Below are positions 46,140-55,907 of a stretch of DNA of 64,000 bases, piece by piece. The stretch is from Fidelibacterota bacterium. Lineage in GTDB: Bacteria > Fidelibacterota > UBA8477 > JABMPR01. The position numbers and the translations under genes are program-made. The stretch spans positions 124,001 to 188,000 of the forward strand of contig JAIPJM010000002.1 in NCBI GenBank assembly GCA_021734255.1, given 5' to 3'. How positions within the stretch are numbered: position 1 is the first letter of the stretch; the number at the start of each line of letters is the position of its first letter. The notes under the pieces are model-generated. The model ran no database searches. It saw only the letters and a program-made list of their open reading frames with translations, and was not told the origin of the DNA.

Positions 46140-47714
46140 TTACCCTAAAAAATAACACTCTTTAACAGAAGTAATACTTTTTAATTCATCCAATACTTGC
46201 TGTGTAGGAATTGAATCGCACTTGATCAGCGATAGCGCGTTTTCACCAGGCAGTCTGGTAAGGGAGTAGGCGGCAATATTTATTTTCTGCTTCGCCAGGA
46301 GTGTTCCGACCTCACCTACCACACCTGGAACATCCTCATTCAGGACAAGAATAAGATGTCTTCTCAGGAGCACATCTACGTGGTAATTATTCACACGAAT
46401 GAGTCTGTGGCTACCTTGCTGATCTATATAACCCATAAGTTCCCACTTCGCATCCCCCTCTGACTCAACAGATACGGAGATCACATTCTGAACATGGCTA
46501 AGCTCAGGGTCATGAAGTGTACTCAATACAATGGATTTTGAATCTGCAACCGCCTTTGCGTTGATCAAATTGATGCCACTATCATATCTGTTCTCCATCA
46601 TACCCTCGAAGGCTGAATAGAGCAGAGGTGTGAGATGTTCCGGATCACCATTATAGCTGACTCTGATAGATTTGATCGGTCCATTATGCAAAGGATGCTG
46701 GAGCCTTCCGATTCCCTTTGCCAGATCCAGCGAATCCTGAATACTGGTCAAGATACTCATGTCGCTGATCGGCAGGTTTAGCGTATTGCTCAGCCGATCA
46801 TTCACCAAATAGTCTCGTAGCTGAGATGCGATCTGGATGGCAACATTTTCACCCGCTTCATAAGTGCTGGCGCCTAGATGAGGAGTCAGAACAATATTGG
46901 GAGCAGAGATGAGAGGGTTATCTGAGCTAGGGGGCTCACTCATATATACGTCTATGGCTGCACCGGCGATCGCCCCATTTTGCAGGGCGTTGGCAAGATC
47001 TGACTCATTGACCAAACCACCCCTGGCACAGTTGATCAGCATAGCTGCTGATTTCATTTTTTCTAATTCTGGTGTAGCGATCAAATCAAGGGTTTCTTTG
47101 TTTCGCGGCATGTGCAGGGTGACGACATCTGCCAGTTCCAGAAGTTCGTCCAAGGTTACCGTGGTAATATCCTTTACCAGCAGTTGTTCCTGAGACACAT
47201 ATGGATCATAACCAATGACATTCATCTGGAGGCCCAAGCCCCTGCGGCCAACCTCCTGGCCAATTCTGCCTAACCCGATAACCCCAAGCGTTTTCCCATT
47301 CAGCTCAGTGCCCTTTAACTCTTTTCTAGCCCAGGTGCCTGCCTTCATCGTTGAATCACCGGTAGGGATATTACGGGCAAGCGCCATCATGAGGGCGATG
47401 GTATGCTCTGCGGCGGAGATCGTATTCCCGCCGGGAGTATTCATCACCACGACCCCATGGGCGGTTGCGGCTGGAATATCAATATTGTCAACGCCTACAC
47501 CAGCTCGCCCGATGGCCTTCAGGTTTTTCGCTTTCGCGATCTCAGCAGCACCGATGCGAGTCCCGCTGCGAATGATCCACCCTTCAATATCTGGAAGGAT
47601 TTGTTCCAGTTTGTCATTGTCACCATCTAATAGTTCAATGACCTCCAACCCCGCTTGCTTGAGAACCTCAACACCAGTGGCGGAGAGAGGGTCAGTAATC
47701 AGTACCTTTTTCAT
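46140..47714 (-). CDS. serA: D-3-phosphoglycerate dehydrogenase
   Basis: SerA begins serine synthesis from 3-phosphoglycerate. The 524-residue long form has IRSGTRIGAAEIAKAKNLKAIGRAGVGVDNID, the NAD motif GVIGLGRIGQEV, TLHMPRNKET, INCARGGLVNE with catalytic Arg, and PHLGASTYEA with catalytic His. The C-terminal substrate-binding and ACT domains include LILVLNEDVPGVVGEVGTLL, so serine feedback is likely. It overlaps the aminotransferase gene by four bases. Confidence 0.97.
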   Translation of the reverse strand: MKKVLITDPLSATGVEVLKQAGLEVIELLDGDNDKLEQILPDIEGWIIRSGTRIGAAEIAKAKNLKAIGRAGVGVDNIDIPAATAHGVVVMNTPGGNTISAAEHTIALMMALARNIPTGDSTMKAGTWARKELKGTELNGKTLGVIGLGRIGQEVGRRGLGLQMNVIGYDPYVSQEQLLVKDITTVTLDELLELADVVTLHMPRNKETLDLIATPELEKMKSAAMLINCARGGLVNESDLANALQNGAIAGAAIDVYMSEPPSSDNPLISAPNIVLTPHLGASTYEAGENVAIQIASQLRDYLVNDRLSNTLNLPISDMSILTSIQDSLDLAKGIGRLQHPLHNGPIKSIRVSYNGDPEHLTPLLYSAFEGMMENRYDSGINLINAKAVADSKSIVLSTLHDPELSHVQNVISVSVESEGDAKWELMGYIDQQGSHRLIRVNNYHVDVLLRRHLILVLNEDVPGVVGEVGTLLAKQKINIAAYSLTRLPGENALSLIKCDSIPTQQVLDELKSITSVKECYFLG

Positions 47715-48784
47715 AATTCCTGGATCACCTCATCTAAGACACCAAGTACATCCTCTATATCAGTCATTTGAAGATCCCCCATATGTGCTAGTCTGAATGT
47801 TTGTCCCTTGAGGTCACCGTAACCTCCAGAGATCAAATAGTTTCTCTCTTTCATCTTATCCGCCAGAGCAATGAGATCTATTCCAGCCTCATTCCCAAAG
47901 CAGGTAAGCGTATCTGATTCATATCCCGCTTCCGCAAACAGTCCGAATTGGTCTTTGCCCCAATCTCTCACCCGGTTTGCCATGTCTCGATGCCTCTGGA
48001 ATCTATTCTCAAGTCCCTCAACGTTAATTCTGTTGATCTGCTCAGCCAGGGCATAAAGGTGTGGAATACTTGGCGTGATGGGTGTCTGACTTTTTTCTCC
48101 AGCCTTATGGAGACGGACAAAGTCGAAATAAAAGCCCTTCTGGGGCTCTGGGATGCTGCGGCTACGCTCCAGGGCTCTCTCAGACAGCGATGTAACCGCG
48201 AATCCTGGTGGTAGTGCCCAGGCCTTTTGCACGCTGGCCAGAGCCATATCTATGCCCCACTCGTCGACCTTGATAGGTGCACCCAGCATGCCACTGACTG
48301 CATCTACCATGAGCAGGACTCCAGGATATTTGTTTACAGCCTCAGCAATTTCTGCCAATGGGTTCATGACACCAGTGGATGTTTCGTTAAAAACAACGGT
48401 GACCAGATCATAATCACCCGTCGACAGTGCTGAATCCACTTGCTCAGCTGTGGTCGCTTTGCCCCATTCAACCTCAAAGATATCCTGATTGAGACCGCAG
48501 ATCCTGGTGATCTCAGCCTGGCGCTTGGAAAAAGCTCCGCAGATAAAATTGGCAACTTTCTTCCTACTCAAGTTACGAACTCCGGCTTCCATGAGACCGG
48601 TGGCGGAACTGGTCGAGATCAATACATGCTGTTCAGTATAGAGTAGATTCTTAATACCGGAAACCACAGTGGACTGCAGATCACGATAATCAGGTGTTCG
48701 GTGCCCGATGGGATATTGTGCCATGGCATCAAGGATCTCCTGATCCACATGGGTGGGTCCAGGTATAAATAACTTCGGTTTCAT
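47711..48784 (-). CDS. Class V aminotransferase, probable phosphoserine aminotransferase
   Basis: The 357-residue PLP enzyme starts MKPKLFIPGPTHVDQEIL and has HRTPDYRDL, FNETSTGVMNPL, VDAVSGMLGAP and the PLP lysine in ASVQKAWALPPG. It belongs to the alanine-glyoxylate/SgaA branch rather than classic SerC. The four-base overlap with serA argues that it serves as the phosphoserine aminotransferase, as in several clostridia and archaea. Direct evidence for substrate is lacking. Confidence 0.85.
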   Translation of the reverse strand: MKPKLFIPGPTHVDQEILDAMAQYPIGHRTPDYRDLQSTVVSGIKNLLYTEQHVLISTSSATGLMEAGVRNLSRKKVANFICGAFSKRQAEITRICGLNQDIFEVEWGKATTAEQVDSALSTGDYDLVTVVFNETSTGVMNPLAEIAEAVNKYPGVLLMVDAVSGMLGAPIKVDEWGIDMALASVQKAWALPPGFAVTSLSERALERSRSIPEPQKGFYFDFVRLHKAGEKSQTPITPSIPHLYALAEQINRINVEGLENRFQRHRDMANRVRDWGKDQFGLFAEAGYESDTLTCFGNEAGIDLIALADKMKERNYLISGGYGDLKGQTFRLAHMGDLQMTDIEDVLGVLDEVIQEL

Positions 48785-48790
48785 GAGTAA

Positions 48791-50074
48791 TTAATCCTCC
48801 AGCTCTCTAAAAACCATTCCAGTTGGTAGTTTAGGGAAGAAGAATGTGCTTTTTTGAGGAAGCTTCAACCCCCGTCCCCCTATTTCAAATAAAATATTAT
48901 TGTCAGGATAATTCATGATCCATCCGACCTGGCTGCCCGCCCTTAAGGCTTCCCAAAACTCATCCAGATCCCGGTGATATTCAATGTAGCGGTGATGCTG
49001 GATATCATCATCCGTTAACTTAAGGATCTCCTTCAGGACGATCTCTTCCAGGATAACGGTATCCATTTCAGCCAAAATGGGATCTTTCAAGCGATGACGA
49101 AGCTCATTGAAGGCTTCATCCTTCAGTCTCAGAAGTATCGGGTCTCCATCCTCATTGGACATGACCATGATACGATGATCGGAACCCAATTCAATATCTT
49201 CAGCATCGATTTTCTCTATGGTAAAGTACTTCATTAACTTGTCCAGTAGGATCTGGTAGGAGAAATCGGGTAAGCCTCTGAGCGATCGATGGGTTGGATA
49301 TACTTTCAAGCCTGTATCCTGGGCACAGGCAAAATAAGCCATGATATAATTCGCATCAATCTCTGTAAACCCTGTTTCCTTTAGTCGCTGGTCACGGTAC
49401 TGGGTCAGGGTTTCGTATCGGTGATGCCCATCTGCTATAAAAACAGGTTTATCCTCCATCAGATCCTGGACCTGGGTAATGACATCCTCATCCTCGATGA
49501 GATAGCATATATTTTCAACACCCGTATCCTCATTTTTCCCGGTCAGCTTTTTGATGGCTTTTGGTACTGCCTCATCCAACAGATGGATGATCTTATTCTC
49601 CTTATCCTGATAGGTGAGGAATATCTGAGAAAAATTGACTTCTGTCGTTGCAGTTAGTCGGAGTCTATCCTTTATGGGACCGTTGTGGGTCCTCTCATGA
49701 GCCCGCACCGTATCAGCTCCCAGTGGTTCGATGGGCATGAGAGCAATAAATCCCTTGCGAATGTGCTGCTCACCGTCCGGACCGGTAAAAAATTGGTGCA
49801 GGAAGTAAAGTCCAGGCTGTTCGCGCTTACAGAGGATACCCTCCTCGTGCCAGCTTTTGATTAATTCCTTGGCCCCAGAGTAAAATTCATCCTCAAAATA
49901 ATCGCCCGTTTTCTTCTCACCGAGGATCAGGCGAGCACTATTGTATTTCGAGCGGGATAAAAGAAAGCGCCTTTCTTCTGGCGTGATCACATCATATGGG
50001 GGGGCAATTATATCTGAGAGGTTGGTAAATTTATCTGGGTTATAGATCGTTCCACAAAAAGGAAGGATTGACAT
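48791..50074 (-). CDS. DUF1015 family protein
   Basis: The 427-residue protein has the full DUF1015 pattern: NLSDIIAPPYDVITPEERR, NSARLILGE, RKGFIALMPIEP, AHERTHNGPIKDRL, and VFIADGHHRYETLTQYRD near residue 235. GAGGTG precedes the ATG. The gene starts the serC-like/serA run and is seven bases upstream of it; this linkage recurs in other bacteria. A role in serine metabolism is inferred from linkage only. Confidence 0.9.
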   Translation of the reverse strand: MSILPFCGTIYNPDKFTNLSDIIAPPYDVITPEERRFLLSRSKYNSARLILGEKKTGDYFEDEFYSGAKELIKSWHEEGILCKREQPGLYFLHQFFTGPDGEQHIRKGFIALMPIEPLGADTVRAHERTHNGPIKDRLRLTATTEVNFSQIFLTYQDKENKIIHLLDEAVPKAIKKLTGKNEDTGVENICYLIEDEDVITQVQDLMEDKPVFIADGHHRYETLTQYRDQRLKETGFTEIDANYIMAYFACAQDTGLKVYPTHRSLRGLPDFSYQILLDKLMKYFTIEKIDAEDIELGSDHRIMVMSNEDGDPILLRLKDEAFNELRHRLKDPILAEMDTVILEEIVLKEILKLTDDDIQHHRYIEYHRDLDEFWEALRAGSQVGWIMNYPDNNILFEIGGRGLKLPQKSTFFFPKLPTGMVFRELED

Positions 50075-50290
50075 TGTTCACCTCAATTGGTCATTCACCG
50101 AAAACATGGTGGCAAATTTAGTCGGTCAAAGCGCGGACACAACAGACCAATGCCATGATCTATGGATTCCTTACATTTTTCCGAAATTAGCGGCTGATTA
50201 TCCATTAGTAAAGATAAGGTCGCCATTACGTGATTTCCAATTCATTATCAAAACATTTCATCCCCAGAAGGTCATGGATATATTGACCCC

Positions 50291-51574
50291 ATGAAAATTG
50301 TAGCTATAACACCGAATACACCCGCTGATGCCGTAGACCTGAAGACCGAAGATCAACTCGTTTCCATCAACGGGCACAAAATATCAGATGAAATCGATTA
50401 TACCTTCTATTCAGCCGATGAGGACCTTGTTTTAAGCATTCTCAGGGACGAAAAACCCTTTGAATTAAAGGTAGAGAAAGGTCTGGATGAAGAGCTGGGT
50501 ATCGAAGTTGAACCCATGACAATGCGGTCCTGCGCAAATAATTGTGTCTTTTGTTTTGCTCATCAAAACCCGCCGGGAGTCCGCGATGCCCTGAACTTTA
50601 AAGATGGTGATTTTCGATTCAGCTTTTTACACGGACATTACATCACCATGACTAATATGGGCAGGAAGCAACTCGAAAGGGTTGTTGAACAGCAATTAAG
50701 TCCGCTATACATCAGTGTCCATGTTACTGATCCTGACGTGCGGAAAGATATGCTTCTGTATGGTAAGGATGATAATATCCTGGAAAAGCTGGAGTATCTG
50801 ACCAGCAACAATATCAAACTACATTCGCAGATCGTACTCTGTCCCGGCTGGAATGATGGTGATATTCTGGTTCAGACCTTAAAGGACCTCGTGGCATTTG
50901 CACCAAACCTGCTATCAGTATCCATTGTACCAGTGGGACTGACTAAGTATCGGGATAATCTCCCCAAAATGGTTTCATATGATAAAGCGTCTGCAAAGGC
51001 TTTCATTCATTGGTTCGGGACGAGAGAATCTGAGTTTCAGGTGGACGGCATCGAACGATTCGTTTATCTGAGTGACGAATTCTTTATCCTTTCCGGAGGA
51101 CCCATACCCGGGAATGACTATTATGGTGAATTTTCAATGATCGAGAATGGTGTTGGTCAGTGCCGCGACTTTGTTAATCGCTTCCAGGCCAGCCTTCCAA
51201 TGTTACCTGATCGATTGAAAAAGCCGGTGCGCCTTCTCTTTCCTACCGGGACCCTGGCTTCCGACCTTCTGAAGAAAACCCTAAACGAGCCGCTTGCCCG
51301 GATTGAAAATCTTGAATACGAAATCTTACCCGTCCGCAACGAGTGGTTAGGCGCCGATCTTGTTACTGTGACCGGTCTGCTCTCTGCCAGGGATGTTGTG
51401 ACCCAGATTAAATCAGCGAAAGATATTGATGCTATTTATCTGTCCTATCGTATGTTCAGTGAAGATGGTGTGACTCTGGATGATCACACACGTGAAGACA
51501 TAGAAAAGAAGCTAGGAGTACCCATCTACATTCACCATGAAGATATGGCGGAGATATTAAAACCTTGGGCCTGA
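50291..51574 (+). CDS. DUF512 radical SAM-like protein with PDZ domain
   Basis: The 427-residue protein has an N-terminal PDZ-like domain (about 1-60, NTPADAVDLKTEDQLVSING), a cysteine cluster MRSCANNCVFCFAHQNP of radical-SAM type, and the DUF512 region containing LVTVTGLLSARDV near the end. Its stop overlaps the start of der, a linkage seen also in Firmicutes. The substrate is unknown; ribosome or translation linkage is inferred from der. Confidence 0.88.
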   Translation: MKIVAITPNTPADAVDLKTEDQLVSINGHKISDEIDYTFYSADEDLVLSILRDEKPFELKVEKGLDEELGIEVEPMTMRSCANNCVFCFAHQNPPGVRDALNFKDGDFRFSFLHGHYITMTNMGRKQLERVVEQQLSPLYISVHVTDPDVRKDMLLYGKDDNILEKLEYLTSNNIKLHSQIVLCPGWNDGDILVQTLKDLVAFAPNLLSVSIVPVGLTKYRDNLPKMVSYDKASAKAFIHWFGTRESEFQVDGIERFVYLSDEFFILSGGPIPGNDYYGEFSMIENGVGQCRDFVNRFQASLPMLPDRLKKPVRLLFPTGTLASDLLKKTLNEPLARIENLEYEILPVRNEWLGADLVTVTGLLSARDVVTQIKSAKDIDAIYLSYRMFSEDGVTLDDHTREDIEKKLGVPIYIHHEDMAEILKPWA

Positions 51575-52884
51575 GACTACCCATTGTTGCTATCGTTGGC
51601 CGACCGAATGTCGGCAAATCTACCCTGTTCAATCGCATCGTAGGGAAGCGGCTCTCTATTGTGCATGAACAGGAAGGCGTGACCCGGGACCGGGTGGCAG
51701 TGGAAACCGATTGGGCTGGACATGACTTTTACCTGGTAGATACCGGTGGCTACATTCATCAGAGTGAAGATATTATCGATAATGAAGTGAGAAAACAGGC
51801 CCTACTCGCAGTGGATGAGGCTGATGTCATTATGCTCATGGTGGACACAGTTGTGGGGATCACTCGGGAAGACGAAGAGATCGTCAAACATGCGAAAAGA
51901 TCAAAAAAGCCCCTGGTATTGGTAGCAAACAAGGCTGACAACGATACTCTGGAAAACCAGAGTCATATTTTTTACCAGCTTGGTTTAGGAGAGGTCTTTC
52001 CGATCTCTGCCCTGAATGGTCGCTCGGTGGGTGATGCCCTGGATAAGGTAGTATCTACCTTTGGCGAGATCCAGATCGAGGAAGAGCTTGACGAGGATGC
52101 CATCCGCTTTGCCATTGTCGGAATGCCCAATGCTGGCAAATCGAGCCTTACCAACGCACTCCTGGGGGTAGACAGGCAGATCGTGACCGACGTACCGGGC
52201 ACCACCCGGGATTCCATTAATACAAGTTTCAAGTATTTCGGCCAGACCTATGAAATGATCGATACTGCCGGTCTGAGACGAAAAGCCAAGGTGAATGACA
52301 GCATTGAATACTTCAGCTCCATACGAACACAACAGGCTATCAAAAGCTCTGATGTGGTCATTGTTCTTATTGATGCTGAGAAGGGCTTTGTTTCCCATGA
52401 TGCTCGTGTTATGGAGGAGATCATCAAGGCTGGTAAGGGCCTGATCATCGGGGTCAATAAGTGGGATCTGATAGAGAAATCCACGAACACGATGCGAGAT
52501 TTTAAGCAGCAACTCATCGATGATATGTATGAACTACGGCACTATCCGATCCAATTCATATCGACTCTGGAGAGAAAAAGGATCTTCAAGCTTGTTGACC
52601 TGGTAAAGGAGATCCACGAGGAACAACAGAAGCGTATTCAGACCCGGCAATTGAACCTGTTTCTGATCGATCTGGTCGCTCGCCTTCAACCCCCGTCTCC
52701 CCACGGCAAAGAGGTAAAACTGAATTATTGTTCCCAGGTGGCGGTGAAGCCTCCGGTGATCGTAATCTTCACCAACCATCCTGAACTCATAAAAACCTCT
52801 TACAAACGTTATCTTGAAAACCATTTCCGGGAGAAATTCGGCTTTATTGGTGTCCCGATCAGGATCGCGTTCAGGCAGAAATAA
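51565..52884 (+). CDS. der: Ribosome-assembly GTPase Der (EngA)
   Basis: The 439-residue protein has two tandem GTPase domains: GRPNVGKS with DTGGY and NKAD in the first, and GMPNAGKS with DTAG and NKWD in the second. A C-terminal KH-like domain ends LNYCSQVAVKPPVIVIFTNHP...FGFIGVPIRI. It acts in 50S subunit maturation. The start is TTG at 51565, about ten bases after GGAGAT, overlapping the previous gene by ten bases. Confidence 0.97.
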   Translation: MGLRLPIVAIVGRPNVGKSTLFNRIVGKRLSIVHEQEGVTRDRVAVETDWAGHDFYLVDTGGYIHQSEDIIDNEVRKQALLAVDEADVIMLMVDTVVGITREDEEIVKHAKRSKKPLVLVANKADNDTLENQSHIFYQLGLGEVFPISALNGRSVGDALDKVVSTFGEIQIEEELDEDAIRFAIVGMPNAGKSSLTNALLGVDRQIVTDVPGTTRDSINTSFKYFGQTYEMIDTAGLRRKAKVNDSIEYFSSIRTQQAIKSSDVVIVLIDAEKGFVSHDARVMEEIIKAGKGLIIGVNKWDLIEKSTNTMRDFKQQLIDDMYELRHYPIQFISTLERKRIFKLVDLVKEIHEEQQKRIQTRQLNLFLIDLVARLQPPSPHGKEVKLNYCSQVAVKPPVIVIFTNHPELIKTSYKRYLENHFREKFGFIGVPIRIAFRQK

Positions 52885-54486
52885 GTGTTTCAGCGACTCA
52901 TATTATCTATCCTGCTTGCAGGCATGGCTTTTGGTCAGGCTGGTTCAGCCATCAAGTGCGGATTCCATGAGAGCAAACAGACGGAAACGTTGGCAAAGGT
53001 CAGTGCTGATCGAGGCTTTGATTACCTGGATGAGTCTGCTCTCAGTCCAGATGGCCATTTCAGGATCCACTTTACAAGAAGTGGTGTGCATGCCGTATCC
53101 GGTTATTTGGAAGCCGGAATTCCTAACTTCATTCAGGAAGCCGGGATCGCAGCAGATTCAGCGTATAAGCTGATCGTTGATGAACTGGGATTCCTGCCCC
53201 CCCTCGCTGATGACGGAGTGGATGGTATCGAATTAGACATTTACGTAGTTGATATGAAGGAGAATTATGGTTCCGTCTACTATGGCATGACATCCTTCCC
53301 CAGTTCGTTTACTACACCCTATTCAGGACTACCGACCTATCTGGAGATCGATAATGATTATGTCGAGCCACAATACGCAACCAGTGGTCTCGCCGCCCTG
53401 CGCGTGACCATTGCTCATGAATTCTTTCATATGGTCCAGTTGCGGTATGCACACCCGTTTTCACCTTACGATTCAAATCCATATTGGTACGAGATCAGCA
53501 GTACCTGGATGGAAGAAAAATGCTATCCGGAGGTGAATGATTACCATGCTTATGTAGCTGATAATTTTTATCAGACAAGTTTCCCAAACCTTGAAGATCC
53601 TTCAGCAGGGTTTCGCTATAGCTACGGGCATGGATTGTTTGGGCAGGTCCTGGATATGGAATACGGATATTCCGGGAGCAAGCATATCATGTTGGACATT
53701 TGGGAAAATCTGAATGATCAGGAGGCCACTGATAATCTTCAGAAAGTATTGAAATCCACACGGTGGAATTCAAGCCTGGCAGATGCTCTGGGAAAATACA
53801 CGCTATACAATGTTTTCACCGGATCTCGAGCAATTGAGGGTCAGTATTATCAGGATGCAGCGCAGTTACCTGAGGTCAAGACCACGAATGAGAGTCTGCC
53901 CGCTCTGCTGCCATTTGAGTATGAGGTCCTCCTTGAGCCACTTCAGATGCGGTATAAGCGATTTACCAGCTATGAATCACGAAGAATATTTCTAAGGGGA
54001 GAAGATCTGACTACAGATCAACGTGTTTACCTGACCAAGACCAATTCGAACCTGGGCTCAAGCTTACTGGGTGCAGTCACAAACACATGGTTGGGTGGCG
54101 GAGATGTATTACAGAATGACTATATGATCCTGCCAATGGTCAACGGGAATAGATCAATATCAGCCACTTTTTCATTACATTTTGAGGCAACTACAACAGA
54201 AAATAAGCCGAAGATCCAGTCAGTTAGACCAAACCCTGGCTTGCTGGCTACTTCAGCTGGTGCCGAACTTATCCGGGCGAGTATTGTTATTCCCGAACCG
54301 GGGTATCTAAGAATAAATATATATGATATTAGAGGCAGGATCGTTCACACTCAAAGCGAGTATCTGCTTGAAGGGGTGCATTTGGTAGACCTGGATTTAC
54401 CAGGAACCCTCTCGACTGGAATGTATATTATGCAATCGGTACTAGACAACAGGACATCCACCGCCAAATTCACAATTTATAGATGA
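52885..54486 (+). CDS. Secreted HExxH metalloprotease with sorting C-terminus
   Basis: The 533-residue frame starts with GTG directly after the der stop and has a signal (LILSILLAGMAFGQAGS). A zinc protease centre lies near residue 175 (VTIAHEFFHMVQLRY) with a downstream Glu in WMEEKCYPE. The last 80 residues (SVRPNPGLLA, LRINIYDIRGRIVHTQSE, STGMYIMQSVLDN) form a type IX-like sorting domain. It is probably exported and anchored or released at the surface. The substrate is unknown. Confidence 0.85.
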   Translation: MFQRLILSILLAGMAFGQAGSAIKCGFHESKQTETLAKVSADRGFDYLDESALSPDGHFRIHFTRSGVHAVSGYLEAGIPNFIQEAGIAADSAYKLIVDELGFLPPLADDGVDGIELDIYVVDMKENYGSVYYGMTSFPSSFTTPYSGLPTYLEIDNDYVEPQYATSGLAALRVTIAHEFFHMVQLRYAHPFSPYDSNPYWYEISSTWMEEKCYPEVNDYHAYVADNFYQTSFPNLEDPSAGFRYSYGHGLFGQVLDMEYGYSGSKHIMLDIWENLNDQEATDNLQKVLKSTRWNSSLADALGKYTLYNVFTGSRAIEGQYYQDAAQLPEVKTTNESLPALLPFEYEVLLEPLQMRYKRFTSYESRRIFLRGEDLTTDQRVYLTKTNSNLGSSLLGAVTNTWLGGGDVLQNDYMILPMVNGNRSISATFSLHFEATTTENKPKIQSVRPNPGLLATSAGAELIRASIVIPEPGYLRINIYDIRGRIVHTQSEYLLEGVHLVDLDLPGTLSTGMYIMQSVLDNRTSTAKFTIYR

Positions 54487-55115
54487 CGAAGCCTTCTGTA
54501 TTTCAGCCAGTCCAGACCTGTCAACATCAGATCAAGATAAAATCTTCCCGGTTTTTAGCTGATATCTTTCCCATCCATTCTGAAGAAGAGGTGGAAGAGA
54601 ACCTGAAAACGGTTGAAAAGCGGGAATATACAGCCAATCATCATTGTTTTGCCTGGAGGCTGGGAACTGGGGATGAAGAGATATGGCGCGTCAGCGATGA
54701 TGGTGAACCTGCCGGTACTGCGGGAAACCCTATCTACATGGTTTTAAAGGGAGCAGGGCTGACCAATGTTCTGGCCGTTGTGACCCGATATTTCGGAGGC
54801 ACAAAACTTGGCAAGGGTGGATTGATCAGGGCTTATGGTGGTGTGATCCAGGAAGCGCTCCCCCTTTTGAAAAAAGAAGCCTTTATTCCCATGCAATTAT
54901 TATCCTGTTCAACGGATTTCGAGCATTCCAGTCTTGTATTTCGGCTGATTGAGAATTTTGATGCAGAGCTGGTCGATCAGACGTATGAGGATACGGTAAC
55001 GATCACCTTGAGGGTAGATCGATCGAGAGCCAATACCTTTGCCTGGGAATTGCATGAACTATCAAATGGCAGTATCAAGGCAATGTTCATTGATGATTTG
55101 GAGGACCAAGCTTGA
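54483..55115 (+). CDS. YigZ/IMPACT family protein (UPF0029)
   Basis: The 210-residue protein has IKSSRFLADIFPIHSEEEVEENL, HHCFAWRLG, VSDDGEPAGTAGNPIY, and VVTRYFGGTKLGKGGLIRAYGG, the classic YigZ signature. A C-terminal DUF1949-type domain follows. The start overlaps the protease stop by four bases (ATGA). The biochemical role is not settled for the family. Confidence 0.92.
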   Translation: MTKPSVFQPVQTCQHQIKIKSSRFLADIFPIHSEEEVEENLKTVEKREYTANHHCFAWRLGTGDEEIWRVSDDGEPAGTAGNPIYMVLKGAGLTNVLAVVTRYFGGTKLGKGGLIRAYGGVIQEALPLLKKEAFIPMQLLSCSTDFEHSSLVFRLIENFDAELVDQTYEDTVTITLRVDRSRANTFAWELHELSNGSIKAMFIDDLEDQA

Positions 55116-55594
55116 AGGGTGTTTCTTTACTGAAAACCGATTCACACTCATATTGGATGGAGGAAGCATTTCGGGAAGCAGAAAAAGCGTACCATAAGGG
55201 AGAAATACCTGTTGGTGCACTCGTGGTGTTGAATAATCAGGTCATTGGTCGCGGACATAATCAACGGGAAGCGCTGAATGATCCTACCGCTCATGCCGAG
55301 GTGTTAGCCATCACTGCAGCTGCCAATCATGTGGAAGATTGGAGATTGACAGATACGACGCTCTATGTGACGCTTGAGCCGTGTCCCATGTGTGCCGGCG
55401 CTATTTTGAATGCTCGCGTGCCCCGGGTCGTATTTGGTGCTGATGATCTGGACCATGGTGCTTGTGGTGGGGCGACCCAGTTGTGCACTGGAAAATTCCT
55501 GAATCATAAGGTAGACATTATCGGTGGCATCCTGGAGGCAAAATGTAAAGGGATACTGGATAGCTTTTTTAAGAATAAAAGAGCCTCAAAATAA
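55112..55594 (+). CDS. tadA: tRNA-specific adenosine deaminase
   Basis: TadA makes inosine at position 34 of tRNA-Arg(ACG). The 160-residue frame has the zinc deaminase motifs PTAHAEVLAI and EPCPMCAGA with YVTLEPCPMC. The TTG start is supported by GGAGG eight bases upstream and overlaps the yigZ-like stop by four bases. An ATG at 55157 lacks a ribosome site. Confidence 0.94.
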   Translation: MKGVSLLKTDSHSYWMEEAFREAEKAYHKGEIPVGALVVLNNQVIGRGHNQREALNDPTAHAEVLAITAAANHVEDWRLTDTTLYVTLEPCPMCAGAILNARVPRVVFGADDLDHGACGGATQLCTGKFLNHKVDIIGGILEAKCKGILDSFFKNKRASK

Positions 55595-55613
55595 ATTATC
55601 CAGTTGGTCGAGT

Positions 55614-55647
55614 GCGGAGAGGGACCCGCATGCTGCGGGTTTCAGGG
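55614..55647 (-). pseudogene. tRNA-Ser 3'-end fragment split by a palindrome
   Basis: GCGGAGAGGG matches the 3' acceptor end of tRNA-Ser (55770-55779). It is followed by a 20-base insert (55624-55643) beginning with the palindrome ACCCGCATGCTGCGGGT, after which AGGGATT of the tRNA T arm resumes and homology stops. Confidence 0.65.
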
Positions 55648-55770
55648 ATTGACTTCAGCTCACTACGTTCGTTCGTCTTACTCCACGAGCTATCGCTCGT
55701 TCCGTTTTGAGCCCTCGTGCAGAAGGACAAGTTCATTTAGGTTCGAATATATGGTTTCGTGGAAGAAGAG
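55648..55770. other. Palindrome-rich spacer upstream of tRNA-Ser 3' end
   Basis: No gene is supported. ACGAGC and GCTCGT form a hairpin near 55686-55701, and CACTACGTTCGTTCG resembles REP-type debris. The open frame across this area runs into the tRNA and is not a protein gene. Confidence 0.4.
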
Positions 55771-55858
55771 CGGAGAGGGAGGGATTCGAACCCCCGGTAC
55801 GCATAGCGTACGCTGCATTTCGAGTGCAGTGCATTCAACCGGACTCTGCCACCTCTCC
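55771..55858 (-). tRNA. tRNA-Ser (anticodon CGA)
   Basis: This 88-base minus-strand class II tRNA starts GGAGAGGTGGCAGAG and ends CCTCTCC plus discriminator G. The anticodon loop CTCGAAA sits on CTGCA/TGCAG and reads CGA for UCG codons. A long variable arm (GTACGC/GCGTAC) and T arm GGGGGTTCGAATCCCTC complete it. CCA is not encoded. Confidence 0.95.
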
Positions 55859-55907
55859 ATTTAAAATATACGTTAAAACTGTCTAATAACGATCTGGCTT
55901 TACTCTA

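Noticed and set aside
55604-55864. 86-residue frame across the tRNA-Ser locus
   Set aside because: It translates tRNA-Ser and repeat sequence (the GGIRTPG-type peptide is a known artefact of tRNA genes read as protein).
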